64,000 nucleotides of DNA from Galactobacter valiniphilus (lineage in GTDB: Bacteria > Actinomycetota > Actinomycetes > Actinomycetales > Micrococcaceae). The DNA lies in assembly GCF_003575975.1 (NCBI RefSeq), contig NZ_QQXK01000015.1, positions 1-64,000 of the forward strand, given 5' to 3'. The position numbers and the translations under genes are program-made. This document shows, one piece after another, positions 46,608-55,512 of this stretch; position 1 is the stretch's first letter; each line of letters starts with the position of its first letter. The notes beneath the pieces are model-generated. The model made no database searches and was not told the DNA's origin. It saw only the letters and a list, made by a program, of their open reading frames with translations.

Positions 46608-47327
46608 CTACTGCTGTGCCGCGGGGGCGGAAGGAAGGGAGACCGCGCGGACCGCGTCCGCGGGGGTGGACGTGGGGCCGGAAATCAGCCAGGCGGTGAG
46701 GTAAGAGGTCAGCTCGGCCGCGCCCTCGCGCTCGCCAGCGTCGCGCTCGAGCCAGGCCTCGCCGGCGGCGCGGATGAAGCCGAGGGCGGCGTGCGGCCAG
46801 AGGCTCAGTTGCGCGAGCAACGAGGGGCCAGGGTTGAGCTCCTGCAGGCGCTCGCGAAAGAGCTCGGCGAGGTGGTCGCTCACGTGCTTGAGCGCATCGG
46901 CCTGGCCGGCGTCGCCCGGGGCCATGACGAAGGCGTAGGTGTTGGGCGAGGCCTCGGCCTGCGCCAGGTAGGTGCCGATCATGGCAGACAGGGCGGCGAG
47001 CGGGTCGGGGGCGTTGCGCCCCGCCGCCTGGACCGCCGAGCTGAGCTTGCTCACGACGTCGTCGCCGATGGCGCGACGCAGGCCGTCCTTGTCGCCGAAG
47101 TAGCGGTAGTAGACGGACTTGCTCGTGGCCGCCTCGGCCGCGATGTCGCCCATGGCGACCCCTGGTCCGCCGCGGTGGATGGCGCGTCGCGCGGCCAGGA
47201 TGAGCTCGTCGCGGCGCTGGTTGCGGTGCTCGTCCCAGCGGGTCGCGCGGCCGTCGCTGTGGCGCGGCGGAAGGAGCTCTTGGCGCGGCACATGACGCGG
47301 CTCACTGACAGGGGTGATCTGTTTCAC
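46608..47327 (-). CDS. TetR family transcriptional regulator
   Basis: 239 aa from GTG 47327. The TetR helix-turn-helix (GVAMGDIAAEAATSKSVYYRYFGDKDGL) is at about residues 55-82 after an N-terminal arm of ~30 aa. The C-terminal ligand domain is not diagnostic. It is divergent from the thiolase operon and 22 nt upstream of the acyl-CoA dehydrogenase gene. A 14-bp-arm palindrome covers its start. It is probably an acyl-CoA-responsive repressor of this lipid cluster and of itself. Confidence 0.9.
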   Translation of the reverse strand: MKQITPVSEPRHVPRQELLPPRHSDGRATRWDEHRNQRRDELILAARRAIHRGGPGVAMGDIAAEAATSKSVYYRYFGDKDGLRRAIGDDVVSKLSSAVQAAGRNAPDPLAALSAMIGTYLAQAEASPNTYAFVMAPGDAGQADALKHVSDHLAELFRERLQELNPGPSLLAQLSLWPHAALGFIRAAGEAWLERDAGEREGAAELTSYLTAWLISGPTSTPADAVRAVSLPSAPAAQQ

Positions 47328-47359
47328 GATACCGAGCGTATCAGGTACGCTCGGTATCG
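47327..47359. promoter_or_regulatory. TetR operator, perfect 14-bp inverted repeat
   Basis: CGATACCGAGCGTA (47327-47340) and TACGCTCGGTATCG (47346-47359) are exact complements, spaced by TCAGG. It overlaps the TetR start codon and lies about 80 nt upstream of the thiolase gene, between the divergent promoters. Confidence 0.85.
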
Positions 47360-47439
47360 GACAGAACGCCCCCCGCTTGGTCGGCTCAGCGCCGGCCACC
47401 CCTTCAGCGACGTCACCCGTCAAGGAACACGAGGACACC

Positions 47440-48735
47440 ATGGCTTCGAGCCCTTCCCCGCGCCGAGCAGTGATCATCGGCGGCAACCGCATTCCCTTCG
47501 CCCGCGCCAACGGCGCCTATGTCGGCGCCTCCAATCAGGACATGATGACCGCCGCGCTCGACGGCCTGGTGGCCCGCTTCGGGCTGCAGGGTGAACGCCT
47601 GGGTGCCGTCGCTGCCGGCGCCGTCCTGAAGCACTCGCGTGACTTCAACCTGACGCGCGAGAGCGTGCTCGGCACGGCCTTGGATCCGGCCACCCCCGCC
47701 TACGACGTCCAGATGGCCTGCGCCACGGGCCTCGAGGCCATCGGCTCGCTCGCGGACAAGATCAAGCTCGGCCAGATCGACTCGGCCATCGGCGGCGGCG
47801 TCGACACCATCTCCGACGCCCCCATCGCCCTGTCCGACGGCGCGCGCGCCGGCATGCTGGCCCTGGGGCGCGCCCGCACCCTGAAGGATCGGCTCGGCGC
47901 TGTGGCGTCCCTGCGCCCGCGAGACCTCGCCCCCGCAGCGCCCGGCACCAACGAGCCGCGCACCGGCCTGTCCATGGGCGAACACCAGGCCCTCACCACC
48001 CAGCGCTGGGGGATCACGCGCGAGGCGCAGGACGAGCTCGCGGCCGCGAGCCACCAGCACCTCGCCGCCGCCTACGAGCGCGGCTTCTTCGACGATCTCG
48101 TGACCCCGTACCGCGGCCTCACGCGCGACAACAACCTCCGCGCCGACTCCACGGTGGAGAAGCTCGCCAAGCTCAAGCCCGCCTTCGGCAAGAACCTGGG
48201 CGAGCAGGCCACCATGACGGCCGGCAACTCGACCCCGCTGACCGACGGCGCCTCGGCCGTGCTGCTCGGCTCCGAGGAGTTCGCCGCCCAGCACTCGCTG
48301 CCCGTGCTGGCCGACTTTGTCGACTACGAGCTCGCGGCCGTCGACTTCGTCTCCGGCGAGGAGGGCCTGCTCATGGCCCCCGCCTACGCCGTGCCGCGGC
48401 TGCTGGCCCGCAACGGCCTGAGCCTGCAGGACTTCGACTTCTACGAGATCCACGAGGCCTTTGCCGGCACCGTGCTCTCCACGCTGAAGGCCTGGGAGGA
48501 TCCGGAGTTCTGCTCCGAACGCCTCGGCCTTGACGCGCCGCTCGGCTCGATCGACCGCAGCAAGCTCAACGTGGCCGGTTCCTCCCTCGCCGCCGGACAC
48601 CCCTTCGCCGCGACGGGCGGGCGCATCGTCGCCACGCTCGCCAAACTGCTGCACGAGAAGGGCTCGGGCCGCGGCCTGATCTCCGTGTGCGCGGCCGGCG
48701 GCCAGGGCATCGTCGCGATCCTGGAGGCGCGCTGA
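47440..48735 (+). CDS. acetyl-CoA C-acyltransferase (FadA2/FadI-like thiolase)
   Basis: 431 aa. The nucleophilic Cys is in QMACATGLEAIGS near residue 91, the His in NVAGSSLAAGHPFAATGGR near 388, and the second Cys in CAAGGQG near 421. It cleaves 3-ketoacyl-CoA in beta-oxidation (or condenses in reverse). The ATG has GAGGA upstream. It is first in the operon with FabG4-like and MaoC genes and is controlled by the palindrome at 47327-47359 (inferred). Confidence 0.92.
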   Translation: MASSPSPRRAVIIGGNRIPFARANGAYVGASNQDMMTAALDGLVARFGLQGERLGAVAAGAVLKHSRDFNLTRESVLGTALDPATPAYDVQMACATGLEAIGSLADKIKLGQIDSAIGGGVDTISDAPIALSDGARAGMLALGRARTLKDRLGAVASLRPRDLAPAAPGTNEPRTGLSMGEHQALTTQRWGITREAQDELAAASHQHLAAAYERGFFDDLVTPYRGLTRDNNLRADSTVEKLAKLKPAFGKNLGEQATMTAGNSTPLTDGASAVLLGSEEFAAQHSLPVLADFVDYELAAVDFVSGEEGLLMAPAYAVPRLLARNGLSLQDFDFYEIHEAFAGTVLSTLKAWEDPEFCSERLGLDAPLGSIDRSKLNVAGSSLAAGHPFAATGGRIVATLAKLLHEKGSGRGLISVCAAGGQGIVAILEAR

Positions 48736-48736
48736 C

Positions 48737-50074
48737 ATGGCCGATCAGTACCTGAACTTCGCCACGAGCGGCCTGGGCCGCTCGCTCGTCAAGCAGCTCG
48801 GGTTGCCGGCGCCAGTCACCCTGCGCCGCTACCGTGAGGGCGCCCCGCTCGTCCCCGGCGCGATCCTCGTGGTGGGCTCGAGCCCCCTGGCCGCCGAGCT
48901 GGGCGAGCTGCTCCTGGGCTGGGGTCAGGAGGTCCGCACGCACGACGCCGGCGACGCCGCCTTGGGCGCCATCGTCGCCGTGCTCGATGACCTCGAGTCG
49001 CCCTCCGGGCTCTCCGCGCCCGCGCTGACCATCTCGCCCGCGCTGCGCAAGCTGGCCCCCGGCGGCCGCGTCATCACGATCGCCCGCCCTGCCTCGAACG
49101 ACGACGCGCCGGCCGTGGCGGCCGCGCGCCAGGGTGTCACGGGCCTGCTGCGCTCGCTCGCCCACGAGCTGCGCGATGGCGCCACGGGTAACGGGATCGA
49201 GCTGGCGGAAGGCATCGGCCTCGACGCGCCGAGCGCACAGGGCGCCCTGCGCTTCCTCCTCTCGGGCCGCTCCGCGTATGTGGACGGTCAGTTCATCCGC
49301 GTGGAGGGGACCGGCGGCGCGCTGCCGAGCAACCCGGACCGCCCGCTCGCCGGCAAGGTCGCCGTCGTGACGGGGGCCGCCCGCGGCATCGGCGCCGCGA
49401 TAGCCAAGGTGCTGCACCGCGACGGGGCCACCGTGGTGGCCGTCGACGTCCCGGCGGCCGGCGACGCCCTCGCCAAGGTCGCCAACGAGGTGGGCGGCAC
49501 CACGCTGCAGCTGGACGTGACGGCGCCCGATGCGGGCTCCAAGATCATCGAGCACGCCCAGAGGCGCCACGGCCGCCTCGACATCGTGATCCATAACGCC
49601 GGCATCACGCGAGACAAGCTGCTGGTGAACATGGACGCTGCGAAATGGGACTCGGTCATGGCCGTGAACCTCGAGTCGCAGCTGCGCATGAATCAGGCCT
49701 TCCTCGACGCGGGCCTGCCCGGGCTGCGGCTCGTGAGCCTGGCCTCCACCTCCGGCATCGCCGGCAACCGCGGCCAGACCAACTACGGAGCCTCCAAGGC
49801 CGGCGTCATCGGCATGGTGGGCGCCTCGGCGCGGGCCTTCGGCGCGCTGGGCGGCGGCATCAACGCCGTGGCTCCGGGCTTCATCGAGACCGAGATGACG
49901 GCCAAGATTCCCTTCGGCACGCGCGCCGCCGGGCGACTCATCCTGCCCTCGCTGCAGCAGGGCGGCCTGCCGCTCGACGTCGCCGAGGCGATCTCCTTCC
50001 TGGCCTCCGACGCGGCCGGCGGCATCAACGGGCGCACGCTGCGCGTGTGCGGCCAGAGCCTGATCGGGGCCTGA
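48737..50074 (+). CDS. high-molecular-weight 3-ketoacyl reductase (FabG4-like)
   Basis: 445 aa. It has an N-terminal degenerate flavodoxin-like/SDR domain (about 1-200) and a C-terminal full SDR (TGAARGIG near 213, NAG near 291, catalytic Ser/Tyr/Lys near 335-355 in NRGQTNYGASKAG). This two-domain form is the HMW FabG typified by mycobacterial FabG4, which reduces 3-ketoacyl-CoA. It starts 1 nt after the thiolase stop and is followed 3 nt later by maoC. Confidence 0.92.
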   Translation: MADQYLNFATSGLGRSLVKQLGLPAPVTLRRYREGAPLVPGAILVVGSSPLAAELGELLLGWGQEVRTHDAGDAALGAIVAVLDDLESPSGLSAPALTISPALRKLAPGGRVITIARPASNDDAPAVAAARQGVTGLLRSLAHELRDGATGNGIELAEGIGLDAPSAQGALRFLLSGRSAYVDGQFIRVEGTGGALPSNPDRPLAGKVAVVTGAARGIGAAIAKVLHRDGATVVAVDVPAAGDALAKVANEVGGTTLQLDVTAPDAGSKIIEHAQRRHGRLDIVIHNAGITRDKLLVNMDAAKWDSVMAVNLESQLRMNQAFLDAGLPGLRLVSLASTSGIAGNRGQTNYGASKAGVIGMVGASARAFGALGGGINAVAPGFIETEMTAKIPFGTRAAGRLILPSLQQGGLPLDVAEAISFLASDAAGGINGRTLRVCGQSLIGA

Positions 50075-50077
50075 GCC

Positions 50078-50944
50078 GTGCGAGAGACGCTGCCCGAGGT
50101 CCCGACGCTCGGCACTCTGTACGCCTCCGCCGCGCCGCGCGTGCTGCGCAAGGTCACGTCGGTGGCGCCGGACGCCCTGCCCGACACCGAGGCGTACGTT
50201 GAGGCGGTGCGCTGCTCCCGCGAGCAGCTCACCGCCTACCAGCGGCTCGTGGGCGACACGGTGCGCGAGGAACTCCCGAGCGTGCTGCTGCACGGCCTCG
50301 GTTTCCCCGTGGCGCTGTGGCTCATGTCCCGCAAGGACTTCCCGCTCCCGCTGCTGGGACTCGTCCACCTGCGCAACGAGGTGCGCCAGCCGCGCGTCGT
50401 TCGGCCGGACGAGACGTTGGCCGTGAGTGCGAGGGCAGTTGGCCTCACGGCCCACCACGCCGGCACGGCCGTCACGATCGAGACCCGGCTGTTCTCGGAG
50501 GGGGAGCTCGTCTGGGAGGGGCGCAGCCTCTACCTGGCCAAGGGCGTGCGCCTGGAGGGCGTCGAGGCGCCCCCGGCGCCCGAACGCGCGGCCTTCGTTC
50601 CACCGAGCACGACGGCGCGCTGGCGCCTGGATGGCTCCACGGGCCGCCGCTTCGCGGCGGTGCTCGGCGACTACAACCCCATCCACCTCAGCGCGCTCAG
50701 CGCCAAGGTCCTGGGTCTCAAGGCGCCGATCGCCCACGGCATGTACCTGGCCGGCCGGGCCCTGGCGCAGTGTGCGCCTCACGGCACGGGCTACGCCTGG
50801 AGCGTCGATTTCGCGACGCCCGTGTTCCTGCCAGGCACGGTGGAGGTCAACCGCACGAGCCAGCCGGGCGGCGTCGTGCGCTTCTCGGGCTGGAACGCCA
50901 AGGCCTCCAAGCCGCACTTCGCCGGTGAGGTCACGCCCCTGTAA
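50078..50944 (+). CDS. MaoC-type (R)-hydratase, HtdX-like
   Basis: 288 aa from GTG, a double hot-dog protein. The C-terminal half carries the hydratase-2 motif with Asp and His (FAAVLGDYNPIHLS near 190) and IAHGMY near 216. It hydrates 2-enoyl-CoA to (R)-3-hydroxyacyl-CoA, which suits the FabG4-like reductase next to it. It ends 6 nt before the convergent mshA stop, with no terminator visible between them. Confidence 0.9.
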   Translation: MRETLPEVPTLGTLYASAAPRVLRKVTSVAPDALPDTEAYVEAVRCSREQLTAYQRLVGDTVREELPSVLLHGLGFPVALWLMSRKDFPLPLLGLVHLRNEVRQPRVVRPDETLAVSARAVGLTAHHAGTAVTIETRLFSEGELVWEGRSLYLAKGVRLEGVEAPPAPERAAFVPPSTTARWRLDGSTGRRFAAVLGDYNPIHLSALSAKVLGLKAPIAHGMYLAGRALAQCAPHGTGYAWSVDFATPVFLPGTVEVNRTSQPGGVVRFSGWNAKASKPHFAGEVTPL

Positions 50945-50950
50945 GGGGGT

Positions 50951-52138
50951 TCAGGCGGCGCGGGGCTGCTCCAGGCGGGCGTAGAGCGCCTGGAGCAGCC
51001 GCGCCGTGGCGTCCCAGCCGCGGTGCGCTCCGGTCTCCGCGGCGGCGCTGCGCCAGGCCAAGGGGGCGCCGTGCTGCAGCCGCGCGAGCGCCTCCGCCCA
51101 GTGCACCGGATCCAGATCCGGCAGCAGCCGCCCGTCCACGCCGTCGTTGACGAGCGTGCGCAGGCCGCCCACAGCGTGCGCGAACACGGGAGTGCCGCAG
51201 GCCAGGGCTTCGGCCGCCACGAGCCCATACGTTTCGTGCCGCGAGGGCATGAGCACGGCGTCGGCCGAGCGGTACCAGGCCGCCAGTTCGGTGTGCGGGA
51301 CCGGGGGCAGCGAGAGGACGCGCGCACCCACCCCGGCCGCCGCGGCCAGCGCCGCCGGATCCTGCGCCCCCGCACCCGAGCGATCGCCCAGGAGCACCAG
51401 CGTCCCGCCGATCCCGTGCCTGGCAAGGAGGCCCAGCGCGGAGATGGCGACCTGCGGTCCCTTGTACGGCTGAATCCGGCCGGCAAACAGTAGGCGGGGG
51501 CCCTGACAGCTGAGCGGCCACGCGGCCCGCTCGCCTTCCGGCGTGAACACCGCGGTGTCGATGCCGGGGGAGACCACGCTGACCCGGTGCGGCGGCAACC
51601 CGAAGTCGGAGAGCAGTTCCTCGCGGTCCGACGGCGTGTTGGCCGTGAGTGCGTTGGCCGTGGCGGCGATGGACGCCTCAGCGCTCGCGCGCGGCTGCTC
51701 CAGGGGAACGCCGGGGGAATGCCGGTGCTTTCGGGCCGCCGTGGTGTGCATCGTGTGGACCCACGGCCCCGGATGCCTACGGCGCACGAGCGCCGCAGCG
51801 GCGCCGGAGAGCCAATAGTGCGAGTGCAGCGGCGCGCGCGCGTCGAAGTCGGCGTGCGAGAGCAGGGCGGCGGCAAAGTCGGGGACGGCCTCAGCGAGCT
51901 GTTCCTTGCTCAGGTGCCGGTCACCGCCGGCCGGCACGCCGTAGACGTAGACGCCGGGGGCGGGGGAGCGGGTCCAGGCGGCTCGCGAACGCGTGAAGAT
52001 GTTGACCCGCGAGCCCGTGGCGGCGAGCGCCAGTGCGCTTTGAAGAACAAAGACGTTCATGCCGCCAGCATCGCCGGCCCCGGGCTGGGCCAGGGGCGAG
52101 GTATGCAGGGAGAGAACGTTGACGATGGGGGTGCTCAC
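50951..52138 (-). CDS. mshA: D-inositol-3-phosphate glycosyltransferase MshA
   Basis: 395 aa from GTG 52138, supported by AGGAG 6 nt upstream. It is a GT4-family GT-B fold enzyme: N-terminal GAGDAGGMNVF near residue 21, then RIQPYKGPQ near 235 and the C-terminal E-x7-E motif (ETYGLVAAEAL near 306). It makes GlcNAc-inositol-phosphate, the first step of mycothiol synthesis. mshC lies 5 kb away in the same window. Confidence 0.93.
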   Translation of the reverse strand: MSTPIVNVLSLHTSPLAQPGAGDAGGMNVFVLQSALALAATGSRVNIFTRSRAAWTRSPAPGVYVYGVPAGGDRHLSKEQLAEAVPDFAAALLSHADFDARAPLHSHYWLSGAAAALVRRRHPGPWVHTMHTTAARKHRHSPGVPLEQPRASAEASIAATANALTANTPSDREELLSDFGLPPHRVSVVSPGIDTAVFTPEGERAAWPLSCQGPRLLFAGRIQPYKGPQVAISALGLLARHGIGGTLVLLGDRSGAGAQDPAALAAAAGVGARVLSLPPVPHTELAAWYRSADAVLMPSRHETYGLVAAEALACGTPVFAHAVGGLRTLVNDGVDGRLLPDLDPVHWAEALARLQHGAPLAWRSAAAETGAHRGWDATARLLQALYARLEQPRAA

Positions 52139-52231
52139 GCCGGGCTCCTGAAGAAAAACGATGCACGGTTGCGCTGGCGAAACCTTCGGCGGTGAGAGTT
52201 CCACCTTCAAGGGTCTCATGGAGTAAACAAA

Positions 52232-52263
52232 AGAGGCCCTCGGGATCACTCCCGAGGGCCTCT
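52232..52263 (-). terminator. terminator of tRNA-Leu
   Basis: AGAGGCCCTCGGGA (52232-52245) pairs perfectly with TCCCGAGGGCCTCT (52250-52263) and is followed on the minus strand by TTTTGTTTAC. It is a typical intrinsic terminator 6 nt after the tRNA. Confidence 0.9.
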
Positions 52264-52269
52264 ACTCTG

Positions 52270-52353
52270 TGCGCGAAGGGGGACTTGAACCCCCACCCCG
52301 TTTCCAGGACTAGCACCTCAAGCTAGCGCGTCTACCTATTCCGCCACCCGCGC
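52270..52353 (-). tRNA. tRNA-Leu (anticodon GAG)
   Basis: 84-nt class II tRNA. The acceptor GCGCGGG pairs with the 3' end TTCGCGC plus discriminator A. The anticodon stem CTAGC/GCTAG encloses loop TTGAGGT, with GAG at 52317-52319. A long variable arm and GGTTCAAGTCC T-loop region are present. CCA is not encoded (the 3' end is followed by CAGAG). It has its own promoter and terminator. Confidence 0.95.
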
Positions 52354-52399
52354 AGGTGGTGTCTCCGGCTTCCTTTCGGCCGCCGTGGCAACGAGTAAG

Positions 52400-52428
52400 A
52401 GCTTACACGAGTGGCGGCCAAGGAACAA
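52400..52428 (-). promoter_or_regulatory. promoter of tRNA-Leu
   Basis: -35 TTGTTC (52423-52428) and -10 TAAGCT (52400-52405) on the minus strand with an exact 17-bp spacer. The start would be about 40 nt before the mature 5' end. Confidence 0.75.
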
Positions 52429-52479
52429 ATCGAGGCCTCCTCAACGCAACTGTCCGGGTGCGCTAACACGTGATCGCAC

Positions 52480-52485
52480 TAGGGT
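52480..52485 (+). promoter_or_regulatory. -10 box of the M20 peptidase gene
   Basis: TAGGGT, with a leader of about 70 nt ending in GGAGAAGAGGAAG before the GTG. Confidence 0.4.
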
Positions 52486-52562
52486 GAGGCGCGGAACGCC
52501 CCGCAGGTCCGGGGTGCCTCTGAACGCCTAGCAGCCCCCAGCCCAGGAGAAGAGGAAGCATC

Positions 52563-53876
52563 GTGGAGTCAGCCCGCCCCAGTGCCCAGGACGAGGTCGT
52601 TGAGATCACCCGCTCGCTCATCAGGATCGACACCTCCAACGACGGCTCCGGCGCGGCCTCCGCCAACGAGGCGCCGGCCGCGGCGTATGTGGCGCAGCTG
52701 CTCGCGGAGGTCGGGGTCGAGTCCCGCATCTACGAGTCGGCTCCCGGCCGCGCGAATCTGGTGGCCCGCATCCCGGGGCGCGATCGCACCCTGCCCGCCC
52801 TGATCCTGCACGGCCACCTCGACGTGGTGCCAGCCGCCGCCGAGGACTGGAGCGTTGATCCGTTCGCCGCCGAGCTGATCGACGGGATGATCTGGGGCCG
52901 CGGCGCCGTGGACATGAAGAACATGGACGCCATGATCCTGACGGCCGTGCGCGAGCTCGTGCGCTCGGGGGAGCAGCCCCCGCGCGATCTCATCGTGGCG
53001 ATGTTTGCCGACGAGGAGGCCGGCGGCCTGTTCGGGGCCCAGTGGATGGTCGACAACCACCCGGAGGAGTTCGAGGGCGCCGGGTGGGCGATCTCGGAGG
53101 TGGGCGGCTTCTCGACCACGGTGGCCGGGACCCGCGCCTATCTGGTGCAGACCGCCGAGAAGGGGATGGCCTGGTTGGGCCTGACGGCCCAGGGCACCGC
53201 GGGTCACGGCTCGCAGACCAACTCGGACAACGCGGTGCTGCACCTGGCCCAGGCCCTCGCCCGCATCGGCGAGCACGATTGGGGTCGCAGCTACCACCCC
53301 TCCACGCTCGAACTGCTGGAGGGCGTGGCCCGGCTGAACGGCACCACCTTCGACCCGGAGGACCCGGCCCCCACGCTTGCCGCCCTCGGGGACGCTGCCA
53401 AGTTCGTCACGGGCACGCTGGCCACCACGGTCAACCCGACCGTGCTGCGCGCCGGCTACAAGGACAACGTCATCCCGTCCACGGCGAGCGCCCGCATCGA
53501 TGTCCGCACCCTGCCCGGGCAGCATTACGAGACCATCGTCAAGCTGCAGGAGCTCGCGGGGGAGAAGGTCTCCCTGGAGCGAGGGATTGAGTTCGAGTCG
53601 ATGCACGCGCCGGCCGACGCCCCGCTCGTCGCGCTCATGGGCGAGCTTCTGCGGGAGGCAGATCCCGGGGCGGAGGTCTTCCCCTACATGCTTCCGGCGG
53701 GCACCGATAACAAGGCGCTCGCCCGCCTGGGCGTGTCCGGCTACGGCTTTGCGCCCCTGCGGCTCCCGGAAGAATTGGACTTCACTGGCATGTTCCACGG
53801 CGTGGACGAGCGGGTGCCCGTCTCCGCCCTGCACTTTGGACTCGACGTCCTCGGCGCCCTCATCCGGCGCTTCTGA
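52563..53876 (+). CDS. M20 family metallopeptidase
   Basis: 437 aa from GTG. Metal ligands are in HGHLDVVPA near 82, GRGAVDMKN near 114 and FADEEAGG near 150, with the dimerisation (lid) domain inserted in the middle. The last ligand His is in FHGVDERVPV near 416. It is likely a dipeptidase or acylamino-acid hydrolase. It is cytoplasmic with no signal peptide, and the substrate is not predictable. The acyl-CoA dehydrogenase-like gene follows after 78 nt. Confidence 0.9.
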   Translation: MESARPSAQDEVVEITRSLIRIDTSNDGSGAASANEAPAAAYVAQLLAEVGVESRIYESAPGRANLVARIPGRDRTLPALILHGHLDVVPAAAEDWSVDPFAAELIDGMIWGRGAVDMKNMDAMILTAVRELVRSGEQPPRDLIVAMFADEEAGGLFGAQWMVDNHPEEFEGAGWAISEVGGFSTTVAGTRAYLVQTAEKGMAWLGLTAQGTAGHGSQTNSDNAVLHLAQALARIGEHDWGRSYHPSTLELLEGVARLNGTTFDPEDPAPTLAALGDAAKFVTGTLATTVNPTVLRAGYKDNVIPSTASARIDVRTLPGQHYETIVKLQELAGEKVSLERGIEFESMHAPADAPLVALMGELLREADPGAEVFPYMLPAGTDNKALARLGVSGYGFAPLRLPEELDFTGMFHGVDERVPVSALHFGLDVLGALIRRF

Positions 53877-53954
53877 GCGCGCCGCGCCCACCGCACCGCC
53901 AGCCCACCCCTCCCCACCCGTCCGAACCGCGTCCCGTCACCAAGGAGTCCTGCC

Positions 53955-55112
53955 GTGCCTGCCCCCGTTTCCGAGATCCTCACCCCGGCCCTGCTGCGCG
54001 GCTTGCGCGAGCGGGCCGCCGGCCACGACCGCGAGAATTCCTTTGCCCACGAGGACCTCGCCGCCCTGCGCGAGGCCGGATACCTCACCGCCATGCTCCC
54101 AGTGGAGCTCGGCGGGCGGGACTGGGGCTTCGCCGAGGCGGTGGCCGGCCAGCGGCTCGTCGCGGCGCACGCGCCGGGCACGGCGCTGGCCGTGAACATG
54201 CACCTCGTGTGGCTCGGCGTGGATCGTTTGCTGCGAGCGCGCGGAGATGAGCGGCTCGCCCGCATGCGCGGTTGGGCCGCGGAGGGGGAGGTGCTGGCCT
54301 TCGGCGTTTCCGAGCCGGGGAACGACGCCGTGCTCTTTGACTCCTTCACCGAGGCCCGCCGCCGGGAGGACGGAGACTACGAGCTCACCGGCGCCAAGAT
54401 CTTCACCTCCCTCTCGGCCGCCTGGACGCGCCTCGGCGTGTTCGGCAAGGAGGGAGAGGGGGAAGACGCGCGGCTCGTGCACGGCTTTGTCCAGCGCCAG
54501 CCAGGCGTCGAGGTGCTGCCGAACTGGGACGCCTTGGGCATGCGCGCCTCGGCCTCCAACGGCACCAAGCTGGACAAGGCGCTGCTGCGCGCCGAGGACG
54601 TGCACAGCGTCCTGGGGGTGGGGGAGGCGAGCGATCCGCTCATCTTCGGGATCTTTGCCTCCTTCCTGACGCTGACCGGCTCCGTCTACGCGGGCGTGGC
54701 CGATCGTGCGGTGCAGCTGGCGGCAGGCAACCTCACGCTGCGCCGCTCCCGCGCCACGCGGGAAAGCCTGGCGCAGGACCCGGCCCTGCGCTGGCGGGTC
54801 TCGGAGGCCGGCATGTCCCAGCTGGCCCTCGACGCGCAGGCGCGGCAACTGGCCTCAGACCTCGACGCCGGCGCCGACCACGGCGCGTCCTGGTTCCCCC
54901 GGCTCGTGACCTTCCGCACGCAGGCGGGCGACACCGCCCGCGAGCTGATCATGGAGGCGCTCAAGGTGTCGGGTGGCTCCGAGTTCTCGCGCGGCACCGA
55001 GCTCGAGCGGCTCTATCGCGACGTGCTCGCGAGCCTCTACCACCCCTCCGACGCCGAGTCGGCGCACCGGACGGTGGCCGACTGGCTCCTGGGACCGCTG
55101 GCTCAGGCCTGA
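53955..55112 (+). CDS. acyl-CoA dehydrogenase-like flavoprotein
   Basis: 385 aa from GTG with AAGGAG upstream. It has the ACAD fold (HLVWLGVDRLL, FGVSEPGNDAV near 115, ASNGTKLDKALLRAEDV near 195). The C-terminal segment RLYRDVLASLYHPSDAESAHRTVADWLLG resembles flavin monooxygenase members (DszC/HsaA type). I do not see the catalytic Glu of true dehydrogenases. The function is therefore open: oxidase/monooxygenase-like or an atypical dehydrogenase. Confidence 0.8.
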   Translation: MPAPVSEILTPALLRGLRERAAGHDRENSFAHEDLAALREAGYLTAMLPVELGGRDWGFAEAVAGQRLVAAHAPGTALAVNMHLVWLGVDRLLRARGDERLARMRGWAAEGEVLAFGVSEPGNDAVLFDSFTEARRREDGDYELTGAKIFTSLSAAWTRLGVFGKEGEGEDARLVHGFVQRQPGVEVLPNWDALGMRASASNGTKLDKALLRAEDVHSVLGVGEASDPLIFGIFASFLTLTGSVYAGVADRAVQLAAGNLTLRRSRATRESLAQDPALRWRVSEAGMSQLALDAQARQLASDLDAGADHGASWFPRLVTFRTQAGDTARELIMEALKVSGGSEFSRGTELERLYRDVLASLYHPSDAESAHRTVADWLLGPLAQA

Positions 55113-55170
55113 ACAGCACGACGACGCGGCGGGGCGGCGCGGGAACGCCGGCCCGCCCGAGCGGCTCGGA

Positions 55171-55413
55171 CTAGCGCGCGGGGCCGAGCGAGGATTCCAC
55201 GCGCATGACGCGCCGGCGCATCCAGTAGCGGCGGGCACCACCTTGGTAGATGAGGGTGCGCGCGAGCTCCCAGCGGCCCAGTTCGGAGTGCTCCCGCAGG
55301 GCGCTGCGGGCGTCGCTGAGCGACTCGCCCGGGCTCAGCGAGATCACGAGGTACTCATAGGAGCTCTCTCCGTGGGCGCGGGCGGGATCGGCTCCCTCAA
55401 GGCGTTGCAACAT
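55171..55413 (-). CDS. DUF5703 family protein
   Basis: 80 aa. The conserved actinobacterial pattern is visible: YEYLVISLSPGES, EHSELGRWELARTLIYQGGARRYWMRRRVMRV. There is no membrane segment. The function is unknown. It is divergent from the small acidic protein gene (112-nt gap). CACAAT 9 nt before its ATG may be the -10. Confidence 0.8.
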   Translation of the reverse strand: MLQRLEGADPARAHGESSYEYLVISLSPGESLSDARSALREHSELGRWELARTLIYQGGARRYWMRRRVMRVESSLGPAR

Positions 55414-55512
55414 GGTGGCGCCATTGTGCCAAAGTCCGGGCGCCGCGGCGCGGTCAGCGCGCTGGTTCCCGAACGCTGGAACCGGGGACTGCCGCGTGCG
55501 GGCGCGGCGGGG

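Noticed and set aside
44498-46699. 733-aa open frame on the + strand
   Set aside because: It is antisense to the acyl-CoA dehydrogenase gene and has His/Glu/Gly-rich nonsense composition.
48566-50917. 783-aa open frame on the - strand
   Set aside because: It is antisense to three genes (thiolase, FabG4-like, MaoC) with clear motifs.
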